A DNA stretch of 64,000 bases. Source: CAYXZQ01 sp963717515 (lineage in GTDB: Archaea; Nanobdellota; Nanobdellia; Woesearchaeales; DSVV01). Shown here in pieces: positions 15,894 to 24,989 of the stretch. Made by a program: the position numbers and the translations under genes. Position 1 is the stretch's first letter; each line of letters begins with the position of its first letter. The DNA lies in NCBI GenBank assembly GCA_963717515.1, contig OY970338.1:1240001-1304000 (forward strand), given 5' to 3'. The notes beneath the pieces were generated by a model, which worked only from the letters and a program-made list of their open reading frames with translations, was not told the DNA's origin and ran no database searches.

Positions 15894-17891
15894 CTAGATA
15901 TCATGGATGTTTTCCAGCCTTATCATGAAATCGACAAATCCGCTCATATCGTCCCTGTTCTGCTCAAGCGGTTCGGTCCTTATATCGACATGGCCGCCGA
16001 GCCTCTTCCAGTTCTCGATGCCTTTTATAGTCTGCTCAAAGCTCCCTCTTACCTGAGTAATCTCATCATGAAAATCCGGCAGATGGCTGAACAGCTGGAC
16101 TGAAATCCTATGCAAGCCAGTCCTTCTTAATTCTTTGCAGTATCTTTCAATTGACAGCATTCTGGCGTTGGTATATAATATCACGTCAAGTCCAGCATCT
16201 TTCAGCCCCCTAATTATCAAAAACAGTGAATTAACCAGTGTCGGTTCCCCTCCACTTAATATGATTGTGCTGTATCTTCTCTTCAGATTTTTCATTTCTC
16301 CCACTATCTTGTCATAATTCCATATCTCATCAGCACAATCGTCAAAATATGACTTATTGTTGGATGATCTGATGAGATTGATCGTCTTTTGGGTCTTTTT
16401 CTTCATGTCACTATATCCTTTTAGAACGTATTGATATGCCTTCTGCTTGTCCCTGAACCTTTCAAATGCATAAAACAGCTCATAGGTGTTTGACCTGTAG
16501 TAGTCCTCTCCTATCTTCTTAAAAATGTTGAATAATTTTTTTAACTTGATGTTCCTGTATGACTTCACAGTTTTCAGCTCTTCCCATGAATGGCCGCCGA
16601 TCTCGTCATACGCGAATTCTCCGCTTGTCAGATGCCTGTGAGAGCCTACCCTGGAACGGATCTTTATCCCGAACCTTTCCGGGTGCAGGAAAATCTCGGA
16701 TTTTACAAGATAAAAATCACACACGTTCATCTGGTCGATGAAATCTATATTCTGAAGTATGAAATCAAACGTGTCTTCAAAATCTTCCTCTGTTTCCTGC
16801 GGCAGGCCCACGATGATGTTCAATGAGACCCACATTCCGCATTCATGGGCCTTCTGGACAGCTTTCTTTGCAATATCGGATGTGTATCCCTTCCTTATCT
16901 TCTTGAGCATCCTGTTGCTTGCTGTTTCCAGCCCGAATGTGATATAGAACAGCCCGGACTTTCGCAACGGCGGCAGCAATCCTGTGTCAATATTGCATCT
17001 TGCGCTTCCGCACCACAAGAAATCCAGACCCTGCCTCACCATCTCCTGCGAAAGCTCCAGGGTTTTTTTTGTGTCAATCTCAATATAAGAGTTCAGGACA
17101 AAGAAGTATCTTGAATCGAATTTTTCAGACAACGCCTTCATCTCTTTTACAGTATTATCGACGCTCTTGATGACCGGGGGCGGGCTGTCGCCTATGGAAG
17201 CACCGCAGAATGAGCACCTGTACGGGCAGTTCATCGACCAGAGGTAAGGTATTATGAATATCCTGCCGGGGTTTCTGTAATAATAATATTCCGGTACATT
17301 CCTGTAACAATCAAAAGGGAGTCCTGTAAAATCAGGCATGGGTTTCGGAAAATCGCCGTCACATCCCGTATCGTCATGGTCCTCACCCTTGATAAGCCTG
17401 AGTAATTGCCTTTCTCCCTGGCCTATAATCACTTCATCTATGAAATCGAATCTCTCTTTAAGGTCGCTGGTTGCGCTTTCTCCGCCAAATATTATCTTTG
17501 TCTTCTCGTCTCTGTCTTTGATACTCTTTGAGATCAACAATGCGTAATCCTTGGAAGAGCCTTCAATGATGGAGAATCCGATGGCGTCAAACCCTTCATA
17601 GTCAAGCTTGCTCAGCATAATTCCGGTCAGCTCATCCAGGATGGGGCTGGTCTTCCTGTCAAGAAGATAGTCTTCAAGCTCTTGTTGTGAATAGCTTTGC
17701 TGCAGCGACAACAACCTGATATAGCTTCTCTTATCACATATGAATCTTATCTCAAGATCGTCAAGGACTGATTTGTGGCCATGCATATTAAGATATGATG
17801 AGATATGGGCAATGCCTAACGGCGGTATCGAAATCAGACCCACTCCTTCATTGACAAAGTTCCTGGGCGGCATGACTAATTTTATTCTCAT
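15894..17891 (-). CDS. B12-binding radical SAM protein fused to degenerate rSAM half-domain
   Basis: 665 residues. Residues 1-170 form a cobalamin-binding-like domain (MPPR start, IFGGESA, IIGQGE). A radical SAM core follows, with CPYRCSFC at 222-229 binding the [4Fe-4S] cluster, and it ends with the FAYDEIGGHSW signature shared by two other genes here. From about residue 500 a second rSAM-like domain appears: LSGGEPTL (545-552) and LFSHLPDFHDEIT, but its cluster motif reads SNNKSYFD (510-517), with all three Cys positions replaced, and the domain stops halfway. It is the last gene of the minus-strand operon and begins immediately after the previous stop. Confidence 0.85.
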   Translation of the reverse strand: MRIKLVMPPRNFVNEGVGLISIPPLGIAHISSYLNMHGHKSVLDDLEIRFICDKRSYIRLLSLQQSYSQQELEDYLLDRKTSPILDELTGIMLSKLDYEGFDAIGFSIIEGSSKDYALLISKSIKDRDEKTKIIFGGESATSDLKERFDFIDEVIIGQGERQLLRLIKGEDHDDTGCDGDFPKPMPDFTGLPFDCYRNVPEYYYYRNPGRIFIIPYLWSMNCPYRCSFCGASIGDSPPPVIKSVDNTVKEMKALSEKFDSRYFFVLNSYIEIDTKKTLELSQEMVRQGLDFLWCGSARCNIDTGLLPPLRKSGLFYITFGLETASNRMLKKIRKGYTSDIAKKAVQKAHECGMWVSLNIIVGLPQETEEDFEDTFDFILQNIDFIDQMNVCDFYLVKSEIFLHPERFGIKIRSRVGSHRHLTSGEFAYDEIGGHSWEELKTVKSYRNIKLKKLFNIFKKIGEDYYRSNTYELFYAFERFRDKQKAYQYVLKGYSDMKKKTQKTINLIRSSNNKSYFDDCADEIWNYDKIVGEMKNLKRRYSTIILSGGEPTLVNSLFLIIRGLKDAGLDVILYTNARMLSIERYCKELRRTGLHRISVQLFSHLPDFHDEITQVRGSFEQTIKGIENWKRLGGHVDIRTEPLEQNRDDMSGFVDFMIRLENIHDI

Positions 17892-20201
17892 CTATATCTT
17901 CTCCGCAACCCGCTCTTTTCCCACAAAGAACAGCAAGTACGCGAACATCTCGATCTCATCCATCTTATTGATCCAGAATCCATCTTCATCCTCAGACAGG
18001 ACTCCGAGCGCCTTGAGCGCCATAACTGCATGACTGAAATCCCTGCCAGGATTTCTGCCGAACCGAGACAAATAATCCACTTTATATAATCTGAACCCAT
18101 GGACGAGATTGTTGACTATGTATTTAACTTTTTCGAAGTCCTTTGAATAGCTTGTAGCATAATTAACCATTGCAGCTTCATTTGTCGGGAATTTTTTCAG
18201 GAAAATATGCTTATTGGAACCTTTGTTCATTATCTTGTAATCCAGGGAATAGGGTATAATTGGGTTGGCATAGTAACCCAGCCCGAATACAGCATGCTGG
18301 TCGGAGCTGTGATGAAAATATTTGTACCGGCAAGGAGGCCTATAATTCTTGTTGAAGAACTGTGTCGGATGGATGAATCCTAGCGTTTCATGGGCTTGCG
18401 CCCTGAAGCCTGCTTCATCAGCAATCCTGAATATGTCCCTTGAGACTGATTCATGGAGCTTGAAATAGAATTCATTGAACTTTTCAAGCGATTTGTAATT
18501 CTTGGTTATGTATTCCATATCAGTCATGATGGGATAGATGAATATTGAGTCAGGCCCGAAAGCTGCCAATTTCCTGAATGAACGGATGAATGCATCTTTA
18601 TTATCACCCTTTAAGCCCAGAACAAGATCTGCATTCTTGGTCTGGATGCCTGCAACTCCCATATCGTGCAAGGCATTCTTGACTGAGTCTATGTCCTGCA
18701 CTGACCTGTTGTTCAGCCTTAGGACTTCTTCTGAGAGCGACTGAACGCCGATTGAAACTTTGTTGAATCCGATCTCTTTTGCTGTGCTGAGCTTTTCCAA
18801 CGATGAAGTGCCGGGGTTGAATTCAATCACTTTCTGTGAGCTCTTATGGAATGCGAACCTGGAGAACAATCTGCCGAACAACACCTTCATCTGCAGGACA
18901 GAGAGAAGCGAGGGTGTCCCTCCCCCTGCATAGAACGACCTGAATTCCACGCCTGAAAATACTTCCGAGTACTCGTCTATTTTCCTCATCAGGTACTTAA
19001 CATATCTATCCATGCTCCTGCTGTCATAGCCTGTGGAGGGGTAAATACAATATGAGCACATGCTTGTGCAGAAGGGTATGCTCAGATAGAAATCATACTG
19101 GATCTTGCCGTCATTGTTTTCCTGTATGAACTTTTTCCATGCATCCCTGACTTGCCCTTCGCTCAGCTCCCCTATGTCCTCTCTCAGGAACATATCATGG
19201 ATTGTTTCGAAGCTGTTCCTGAAATCCACCTTTTCCTGGACATTTTTGTAAAATTCAAGCTCAGCCTGATACTGTTCCCTGTTTCTGTTCTCACCATATT
19301 TTGTTGATTTCGATACCGGCTTGAGCTCATCGAACCCGTACAGCTTCACGTATCCTTCAAACAGCCCGCCGCAGACAGGGTCATATATGCAGTCCTTGCA
19401 TGCTTCTCCCTTTATCTTGCCGTCCTCGACGTGCCTTACCCTGCTCCCGCTCTCGCGCTCAAGCTCCCATCGGCTGTCCTTGAGCAAAAGCTCACCGCAG
19501 CAGTCTTCATAACCTCTCAAAAAACACGGTGGGATAGAGCAGCCTGTGAATGAGAAGCCCATGCCATTCTTCCTACAGTAGTCAAGTGCATTCCTGAGAT
19601 AAGGGACTGCTTCTGATATCTTAGGGACTATCCATCTGTTCTTCCAGGCATTGCCCGCAGGCATGACAAATGAGAATGTGATATGCAGCTTTCCGAACTT
19701 GTTGTAGATGAACTTCACAAACTCAAGGATTTCCTTGTAGTTCTCCTTGTTTATCACAAAGCTTATGTCAGTCCGGATGCCCGTATCGACGAAACTGCTT
19801 ATGGCTCTTGTGCTCTTATCAAACCCACCAGGCACCCTGGTCAGCCTGTCTGATACCTCTTTTTTATGGGAATGAAGAGATACAAGGACATTATCGATAC
19901 CTGATTCTTTTACTTTTTCTGCAAAACCAGGGATGGATGCCACAAGCCCGTTTGTGCAGAGAGTTATCTTCGACGGTTTTCTTTGCCTGACCAACCTGGC
20001 AATCCGGAAAAGGTTTCTGCTGATGGTCGGTTCTCCGCCATCAATCACTACTTCTGTCCCTTTTTCAATAGAGCTGATGGTCTTTATCAGCATGCCAATA
20101 GAAGGGTCTGTCCTGTTGACATCCTCTCTGTCATAGGAACAGAACAGGCAGTTCTGGTTGCAGAGTTCAGTCAGGAACAATTGCTTTATTGATCTTTTCA
20201 A
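17892..20201 (-). CDS. two-domain radical SAM protein (LHSH-type rSAM + HemN-like)
   Basis: 769 residues from a TTG start at 20201 that overlaps the preceding gene by 35 nt. Domain 1 (1-295) has CNQNCLFC at 14-21, DGGEPTI near 54-60, the family signature VSLHSHKKEVSDRLT near 107-121, PCFLRGYEDCCGE near 225-237 and an auxiliary Cys set CKDCIYDPVC at 268-277. Domain 2 (about 370-769) is like coproporphyrinogen III oxidase HemN and its relatives, with YLSIPFCTSMCSYC (clusters Cys 378, 382, 385) and FYAGGGTPSLLS. Both cluster motifs are intact. Heme synthesis is not implied; many HemN relatives have other substrates. Confidence 0.85.
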   Translation of the reverse strand: MKRSIKQLFLTELCNQNCLFCSYDREDVNRTDPSIGMLIKTISSIEKGTEVVIDGGEPTISRNLFRIARLVRQRKPSKITLCTNGLVASIPGFAEKVKESGIDNVLVSLHSHKKEVSDRLTRVPGGFDKSTRAISSFVDTGIRTDISFVINKENYKEILEFVKFIYNKFGKLHITFSFVMPAGNAWKNRWIVPKISEAVPYLRNALDYCRKNGMGFSFTGCSIPPCFLRGYEDCCGELLLKDSRWELERESGSRVRHVEDGKIKGEACKDCIYDPVCGGLFEGYVKLYGFDELKPVSKSTKYGENRNREQYQAELEFYKNVQEKVDFRNSFETIHDMFLREDIGELSEGQVRDAWKKFIQENNDGKIQYDFYLSIPFCTSMCSYCIYPSTGYDSRSMDRYVKYLMRKIDEYSEVFSGVEFRSFYAGGGTPSLLSVLQMKVLFGRLFSRFAFHKSSQKVIEFNPGTSSLEKLSTAKEIGFNKVSIGVQSLSEEVLRLNNRSVQDIDSVKNALHDMGVAGIQTKNADLVLGLKGDNKDAFIRSFRKLAAFGPDSIFIYPIMTDMEYITKNYKSLEKFNEFYFKLHESVSRDIFRIADEAGFRAQAHETLGFIHPTQFFNKNYRPPCRYKYFHHSSDQHAVFGLGYYANPIIPYSLDYKIMNKGSNKHIFLKKFPTNEAAMVNYATSYSKDFEKVKYIVNNLVHGFRLYKVDYLSRFGRNPGRDFSHAVMALKALGVLSEDEDGFWINKMDEIEMFAYLLFFVGKERVAEKI

Positions 20202-21009
20202 TTACATCACCGAGCTTGTCGAATACAGGATATATCTCTTTATGGCTGAACACTTCTGCATAATTTTCCGGCACCCCGAAACATATCTTCTTGAGCGTGC
20301 AGACCGAACACGGCTCATAGAAATTGTTCTGGCGCACCCCGTCATGGCTCATGTTGTCGTCGAAATGGAGATATGAACTTTTTGTGTTCCTTACTATCTC
20401 CATGGATGGCGCGGAATATTCCTCGTATCCCCTGAGATAGCAGAGCGGCATCCTGTCGACGACAGCCTTCAGCCTGTTGTTTTTAATGTATTCCAGTGCC
20501 CTGTAGACCCCTAGCTCTGAATCGCTCATCTTCACGAGTGGCTCCATGTTCTTTTTCGCCTGGTTCACAGGGTCTATGAAAATGAAGTTGAACATGCCCA
20601 TGTCAGGATATCTCTTGTGCAGGAACCTTACATGCTCAAGAAGGTGCTTATGGTTGTATGAACATATGACTATGCCGAAACTGAGCTTCTCTCTTTTCCA
20701 TGAATGTATGCTGTCCATCGCCTTCAATGCAAGGCCGTAATCCTTTGCAGAGCCTGTTATGGTCTCATAGAGCTTCCTGTCTGATGCATGGAACGAGACG
20801 AGAAAGTCGATATCAAAGGCGTCAATGAGGCGCTTGAAAAAGCTCCTGCTCGACAGCAGGGTGCCGTTTGTCTGTAGGATAATCTTATGGATGCCTTTTT
20901 GTTTGCAGTAATTCAGAAATTTCGGCAGGTCTTTGTTGAGAGTAGGCTCTCCGCCTGTCAGGGTCAGATTCGTAGCACCTCTCATGATTGCGTAATCAAG
21001 CTTTTTTTT
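20167..21009 (-). CDS. second rSAM domain of tandem radical SAM protein (after frameshift)
   Basis: This frame continues the protein that starts at 22010. Adding one A to the A8 run at 21002-21009 joins the two frames into a 614-residue protein in which LKKKLDYAIMRGATNLTLTG follows the cluster motif directly. The domain has TGGEPTL, the FHASDRKLYETIT counterpart of the LHSH signature, PLCYLRGYEEYS and the C-terminal CSVCTLKKICFG. Its own cluster Cys lie in the upstream frame, so it cannot work alone. Possibilities are a sequencing error, slippage-based frameshifting or a recent mutation. The end overlaps the next gene's TTG start. Confidence 0.75.
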   Translation of the reverse strand, partial: KKKLDYAIMRGATNLTLTGGEPTLNKDLPKFLNYCKQKGIHKIILQTNGTLLSSRSFFKRLIDAFDIDFLVSFHASDRKLYETITGSAKDYGLALKAMDSIHSWKREKLSFGIVICSYNHKHLLEHVRFLHKRYPDMGMFNFIFIDPVNQAKKNMEPLVKMSDSELGVYRALEYIKNNRLKAVVDRMPLCYLRGYEEYSAPSMEIVRNTKSSYLHFDDNMSHDGVRQNNFYEPCSVCTLKKICFGVPENYAEVFSHKEIYPVFDKLGDVIEKINKAIVPD

Positions 21010-22010
21010 AGCTCGGAAAAAGGCATTGTCGTATTGTCGCAAGTAACAGAGCAAAATGCACATTTCTGATTGCACCTGTTGTCTATCTGGAGGATGATAT
21101 GGTCCTGCTTCTTGAGCCTGGGCACAAGCTCCTTGTCGCCGTGAATATTGATATAGTTCTGGTTCAGCCCGGGGCACCTGGGCTCAAGCTCGCATTCAGA
21201 GCACACGTCCGGCTTTGAATAATAGTTGGCCCTCCTGTTTATGCTCCCTTCCTCGAGCAGACCTGTGAATGACGGCTCGTCGAATGCCTCTCTCCTGACC
21301 TCGCTGCAGTATTCCTCGAAGCCAGGCAGGAAACAGAGCGGGACAAACTCGATCCTGAATCCCATGCCCCTGTCCAGGATGTACTGGAATGCCTCGAGCA
21401 TATGGGGCTTTGCATCAGTGAGCCTTGGCACTATCCACTTGTTCTTCATGGCGTTATTCGTGGGGTCGACAAAATTATAGCTGAAATGCCTGATATGCGG
21501 AAAATTCTTTTCTGAAAATATCACCATGTCCTGAAGATCCCTGTAGTTCAGCGCATTGATGACAGTCGTGAAATACGCATGGATCCTGTATTTCTCCACA
21601 TTCTTCACACCTCTGCAGAACTGGTCAAAATCTCCGTCCCCCCGGGAAAGCTTTGGAAATATATCTTTTTTATTGGTATGATAGGAGATGTCGAACTTGT
21701 CAAGCCCTGACTTGATATATGCCTTAAGCAGTTTTTCATCATGGAGCCTGGAGGCATTTGTCTGCACAGAGACCTCTTCAAATCCCTGGGCCTTTGCATA
21801 CCTGATGAGTTCTGGCAGGTCATCCCTGAGAGTGGGCTCTCCGCCTGTGAACATCACTTCTGTCACATCCTCTTTTTTGAGGTCGTCGATTGTCTTTTTT
21901 GCCTCTTCAAATGACAGCTCTGCATCCGAGTTCGGTGCTGAGCAGAACACGCAGTCCTGGTTGCACTTCCTGCTGACCTGCACAGTCCCAAGCACATGCC
22001 TTTTTTTCAT
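20982..22010 (-). CDS. tandem radical SAM protein, N-terminal rSAM domain
   Basis: 342 residues before the stop. Domain 1 has CNQDCVFC (Cys 16, 20, 23), FTGGEPTL, ISYHTNKKDIFPKLS as a variant LHSH signature, PLCFLPGFEEYCSE and auxiliary CSECELEPRCPG. A second cluster motif, CNQKCAFC (Cys 313, 317, 320), starts a second rSAM domain that runs into a frame change at an A8 tract (21002-21009); the rest is in the frame ending at 20167. The start overlaps the preceding gene by 4 nt. It is part of the six-gene minus-strand operon. Confidence 0.83.
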   Translation of the reverse strand: MKKRHVLGTVQVSRKCNQDCVFCSAPNSDAELSFEEAKKTIDDLKKEDVTEVMFTGGEPTLRDDLPELIRYAKAQGFEEVSVQTNASRLHDEKLLKAYIKSGLDKFDISYHTNKKDIFPKLSRGDGDFDQFCRGVKNVEKYRIHAYFTTVINALNYRDLQDMVIFSEKNFPHIRHFSYNFVDPTNNAMKNKWIVPRLTDAKPHMLEAFQYILDRGMGFRIEFVPLCFLPGFEEYCSEVRREAFDEPSFTGLLEEGSINRRANYYSKPDVCSECELEPRCPGLNQNYINIHGDKELVPRLKKQDHIILQIDNRCNQKCAFCSVTCDNTTMPFSELKKSLITQS

Positions 22011-22519
22011 TTTATAACCTTGATCAGCTCCAGGAACTTATCCTGGGAAAATCGTTTCTCTCTGCTGTCCCGCCATCCTGTCACCAGCTTCTCAAGATTG
22101 AAGATCCCTTTCTCGAAAAGCTCAAACTCCCCGACAGCCCTCAGTGAGAATAATAGCTCTACCCAAGGGGTTATGTCATCCTTTTCATACGAGAGGCTTT
22201 CGACAAAAAACCCCGCACTGAGTATGAAATCGTCGAAGATGTAATACATGTTCCCTATCAATGAATAGAACAGGCCGATGGTCCTGTCAAGACCCGAATC
22301 TCCTGTCCTCTTCCTCTCGGTCAGGAGCATCCTGAGTATCTCCCGCGCCTCACCGATGGCCTTTTCAAGCTCATCGTTTTTCTGGAACCTGAGGCAGAGG
22401 TTGTAAGAGAATATCTCATCATGAGGCTCTCCAAGGCCATACGGGATGGGCCTTCTGTCTATCGGAAACCCCAAAGTCCTTTCGAGTTCAGCAATCCTAT
22501 CCGATATCATGTAGTCCAT
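22007..22519 (-). CDS. unknown helical protein in rSAM operon
   Basis: 170 residues, no recognised family. It is soluble, mostly predicted helix, with alternating hydrophobic and charged residues (for example NDELEKAIGEAREILRMLLT and DDFILSAGFFVESLSYEKDD) that resemble a TPR-like repeat arrangement. There are no conserved Cys clusters. It lies 1 nt after the DUF483-like gene and overlaps the tandem rSAM start by 4 nt, so it is probably co-translated and may be a partner or substrate-presenting protein (inference). Confidence 0.7.
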   Translation of the reverse strand: MDYMISDRIAELERTLGFPIDRRPIPYGLGEPHDEIFSYNLCLRFQKNDELEKAIGEAREILRMLLTERKRTGDSGLDRTIGLFYSLIGNMYYIFDDFILSAGFFVESLSYEKDDITPWVELLFSLRAVGEFELFEKGIFNLEKLVTGWRDSREKRFSQDKFLELIKVIK

Positions 22520-22520
22520 C

Positions 22521-23486
22521 TTAATCGAAATCGAGCATGAACCAGCCTTCTTTTCTATCGACCGTTTTTATGGTCCTGTTCCCCTTGCAGATCTTGAGCT
22601 TGCCGTCTTTTTCCAGTATCCTGTCGCCTTTCCTGACTAAGTCATAGAAACCGACAGTGTCTTCCGGCCTGGCAGGGTTGTCGATGTAGACGCTGTCCCT
22701 GTATCTTATCTCATCGCCTTTCATGTTCCCGTCGAACATCATGAAATTCCTCTCCCCGAACACAAGAAGAGGCCTTTTTAGGAGCTCCCGGGTCTTTTTC
22801 ACGAATCCCGGCTCGGCATCCATAATCCTGTTTTCGACATCAGCCGCATAGGCGATCGTATTCTCGCACCTGTATGAACACGGTATGTGATGTATGTAGA
22901 AGAATGTCTTGTCCATCAGGAAATTGTTGCAGAGATATGAGCCTTTTGCCCCTTTTCCGTCATATTCTGTATTCTTGTACGTCTCATGCGGGTGGCTGTA
23001 GAGTCTCCAGTTGTTGTATCTCCTGAAGAAATCCACGCAGCAGTCCGGGAACCCGAGAAGCCTGCCGAACCTCAGATGGTCGACAAAGGGCTTGTTTATG
23101 CTCCGGTTGCCTATGACGACGGAATACCAGCCGAATTTTTTTGCCTTCAGCGCATCTTCCCTGGAATCTGATACGAACACATGGACCTCTCCTTCTTTCA
23201 TCTTTTCATGGAACCGCTCCCCTACCTGGAAAGTGGTCGTGATATTCTCAGCACCGACAATGCCTGCCTTGCCGGTCTTCGGTGTCCTGAATACAACATC
23301 TGTCTCGATAAAGAGCCCATAATCTTTGCAGATATTCCTGAACTCGTCAAAGACATTCACGTCGATCCAGTCATCATAGCTTCTTTTCACTCCGAGCGCA
23401 GCAGCCACAAACATAGGGTACTGGTCTGAGTTCTTCAGCCTGACGTACTCTTTTGCGAATTTTTTCGGTACATACTGCCCAATCAT
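22521..23486 (-). CDS. DUF483-like protein in rSAM operon
   Basis: 321 residues. The centre has RLLGFPDCCVDFFRRYNNW and, later, YIHHIPCSYRCENTIAYA; this paired CC / HxxPCxxxC pattern recalls the DUF483 family, which is of unknown function and often found near rSAM genes. The assignment is by eye. No membrane segment or signal peptide is seen. It overlaps the upstream rSAM gene by 4 nt and lies 1 nt before the helical protein. The conserved Cys and His could bind metal (inference). Confidence 0.65.
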   Translation of the reverse strand: MIGQYVPKKFAKEYVRLKNSDQYPMFVAAALGVKRSYDDWIDVNVFDEFRNICKDYGLFIETDVVFRTPKTGKAGIVGAENITTTFQVGERFHEKMKEGEVHVFVSDSREDALKAKKFGWYSVVIGNRSINKPFVDHLRFGRLLGFPDCCVDFFRRYNNWRLYSHPHETYKNTEYDGKGAKGSYLCNNFLMDKTFFYIHHIPCSYRCENTIAYAADVENRIMDAEPGFVKKTRELLKRPLLVFGERNFMMFDGNMKGDEIRYRDSVYIDNPARPEDTVGFYDLVRKGDRILEKDGKLKICKGNRTIKTVDRKEGWFMLDFD

Positions 23487-24376
23487 CTTTTCACAGCGAC
23501 AAACTCGTCGCTTCCCCTCCTCTCCGGATACTCTTTCCAGGGCCCCTCGCAGACATTGTCATATTTGCACTCTTTGCACTGGGGGAATTTCATCTTTCCC
23601 TCTGTCCTGCGGGTATTCTCAAAAGACGGGTCATAGGAGTTCACATCCCTTATCTCTGTCTCAGGCATGTAGAATTCAGAGCAGTATCTCTCATAGCCTT
23701 CCATCATGCAGAAAGGCATTGCCTCTGCCATCACCTTGACACCCGCATCTATGCCTATCTGCAGACCCTTTTTTATGTAGGGTGATGCAAGGCTCACCCA
23801 TGGCATCATCTGGTCATAATTATCCATAGCATTGCCCACAGCATGCATGAAGGCGAACTGGTACTGGTCGACGCCGAGGTCCACGAGGAGCTTTGCGATT
23901 TCAGGGAGGTACCTGTAATTCGGCTTCACGACGACAGTGTTGGTTATTATGTACTGGTCCAGCTCCCTCAGGTTCCTTATCGCCCTGGTTGTCTGCAGGA
24001 ATGAGCCTTGCCCGCGGGTCAGGTAATCATGAAGCTCTGGGATGTGGCCATGGAGCGCCGGGCCGAATTCATTGACGCCTGCCTTTATCAGTTCCCTGCA
24101 GTAGTCCCTGTACTGGAGCATGCGGACATTGCTCTGGAGCTGGATTCTATCGAATCCCAGGCATTTTGCATGCCTCACAAGGTCGAGGAGGTCGTCTCTT
24201 ATGGTTACTTCCCCACCTGTGAATACCACTCCTGTGCAGCCGGTCTTTTTTGCATCTTCAAGATCTTTCTTTATGTCTCCTGTCTTCCTGTTGCCGAACC
24301 TCTTCTTGTGCGCCTGGACGCAGAACAGACAGTTGTTGTTGCATAGAAACCCAGTCTTAATATCGACCCTTTTCAT
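23483..24376 (-). CDS. radical SAM protein, first gene of six-gene operon
   Basis: 297 residues. The cluster motif is CNNNCLFC at 12-19, followed by FTGGEVTI near 52-59, PALHGHIPELHDYLT near 107-120 (the LHSH-type signature), QGSFLQTTRAIRN, PFCMMEGYERYCSE and the C-terminal auxiliary Cys set CKECKYDNVCEG near 272. It heads the minus-strand operon; a GTTTTATAAGAT box lies about 25-35 nt before the ATG. The 94-nt gap to the divergent hxs genes holds both promoters. Confidence 0.87.
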   Translation of the reverse strand: MKRVDIKTGFLCNNNCLFCVQAHKKRFGNRKTGDIKKDLEDAKKTGCTGVVFTGGEVTIRDDLLDLVRHAKCLGFDRIQLQSNVRMLQYRDYCRELIKAGVNEFGPALHGHIPELHDYLTRGQGSFLQTTRAIRNLRELDQYIITNTVVVKPNYRYLPEIAKLLVDLGVDQYQFAFMHAVGNAMDNYDQMMPWVSLASPYIKKGLQIGIDAGVKVMAEAMPFCMMEGYERYCSEFYMPETEIRDVNSYDPSFENTRRTEGKMKFPQCKECKYDNVCEGPWKEYPERRGSDEFVAVKR

Positions 24377-24470
24377 TGACTGGTGAATATCAGCATATCT
24401 TATAAAACTTTGGGATTAGATGTTTGTATTTCAAAAAGATTTAAATATTTCCCGTGATTTTACCATTTTC
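24377..24470. promoter_or_regulatory. divergent promoter between rSAM operon and hxs locus
   Basis: On the minus strand a GTTTTATAAG box (about 24399-24409) lies 25-33 nt before the rSAM start at 24376. On the plus strand a GATTTAAATATT box (about 24438-24449) lies about 25-30 nt before the hxsD-like ATG at 24471. Both spacings fit leaderless archaeal transcripts. The shared short spacer raises the possibility of joint control. Confidence 0.6.
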
Positions 24471-24989
24471 ATGCCAGACGTGTCTATGCAGGGAAACCTG
24501 GAGATAAACAAGAAAGAGGGGTTTGTGATGGTCTCTGTGAATCCGAAGATATATCCGCTTGACGTCGTCCTCTCATCCTCATACATGTTCACTGACAAGA
24601 ACTATGTCCTTGTTGACGGAGACCCGGAGGAGGAGCTGATTGTCGAGCTCAGGCCGAAAGACAAAAATGCCGACATAGAGAAGCTCGGCAGGGACTTCAA
24701 CAACGAGCTCATCAATTATGCTAATTATGCAGTACGGGCGATACAGAACCAGGGGATGCGGGAAGCCATAATCCACAGGGTGCTCATGACAAATTCAGCA
24801 GGCAGACCGGATTACAGGCAGCCTGTTGAAGAATATCCTGCTGCTGATGAAGAGCTCCTTGAAGTCGATGCAAAGCCTTGGATAAAATCAGACGAGAAAT
24901 CAGAGGCCGACTCGCCATGGTTTGACGACCCTGAGGGGATCGCTGTTCCCTGGGAGGAGAAATATGGGGATAAAGGTAAGAAAAAATAA
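24471..24989 (+). CDS. hxsD: His-Xaa-Ser system protein HxsD-like (long form)
   Basis: 172 residues from the ATG at 24471. Residues 15-95 match the HxsD pattern: NPKIYPLDVVLSSSYMFTDK, then LIVELRPKDKNADIEKLG and FNNELINYANYAVR, equivalent to the LLNDYxLR segment named for the family. HxsD is a small partner of the hxs radical SAM maturases, possibly a peptide-recognition protein. A C-terminal extension of about 70 acidic, Pro-rich residues (for example PWFDDPEGIAVPWEEKYG) is extra. The end overlaps the second HxsD-like gene by 26 nt. Confidence 0.75.
   Translation: MPDVSMQGNLEINKKEGFVMVSVNPKIYPLDVVLSSSYMFTDKNYVLVDGDPEEELIVELRPKDKNADIEKLGRDFNNELINYANYAVRAIQNQGMREAIIHRVLMTNSAGRPDYRQPVEEYPAADEELLEVDAKPWIKSDEKSEADSPWFDDPEGIAVPWEEKYGDKGKKK

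Noticed and set aside
24420..24471. An earlier start for hxsD-like at 24420
   Set aside because: It would place the start upstream of the TATA-like GATTTAAATATT box; the ATG at 24471 is 25-30 nt after the box and begins the family-like sequence.
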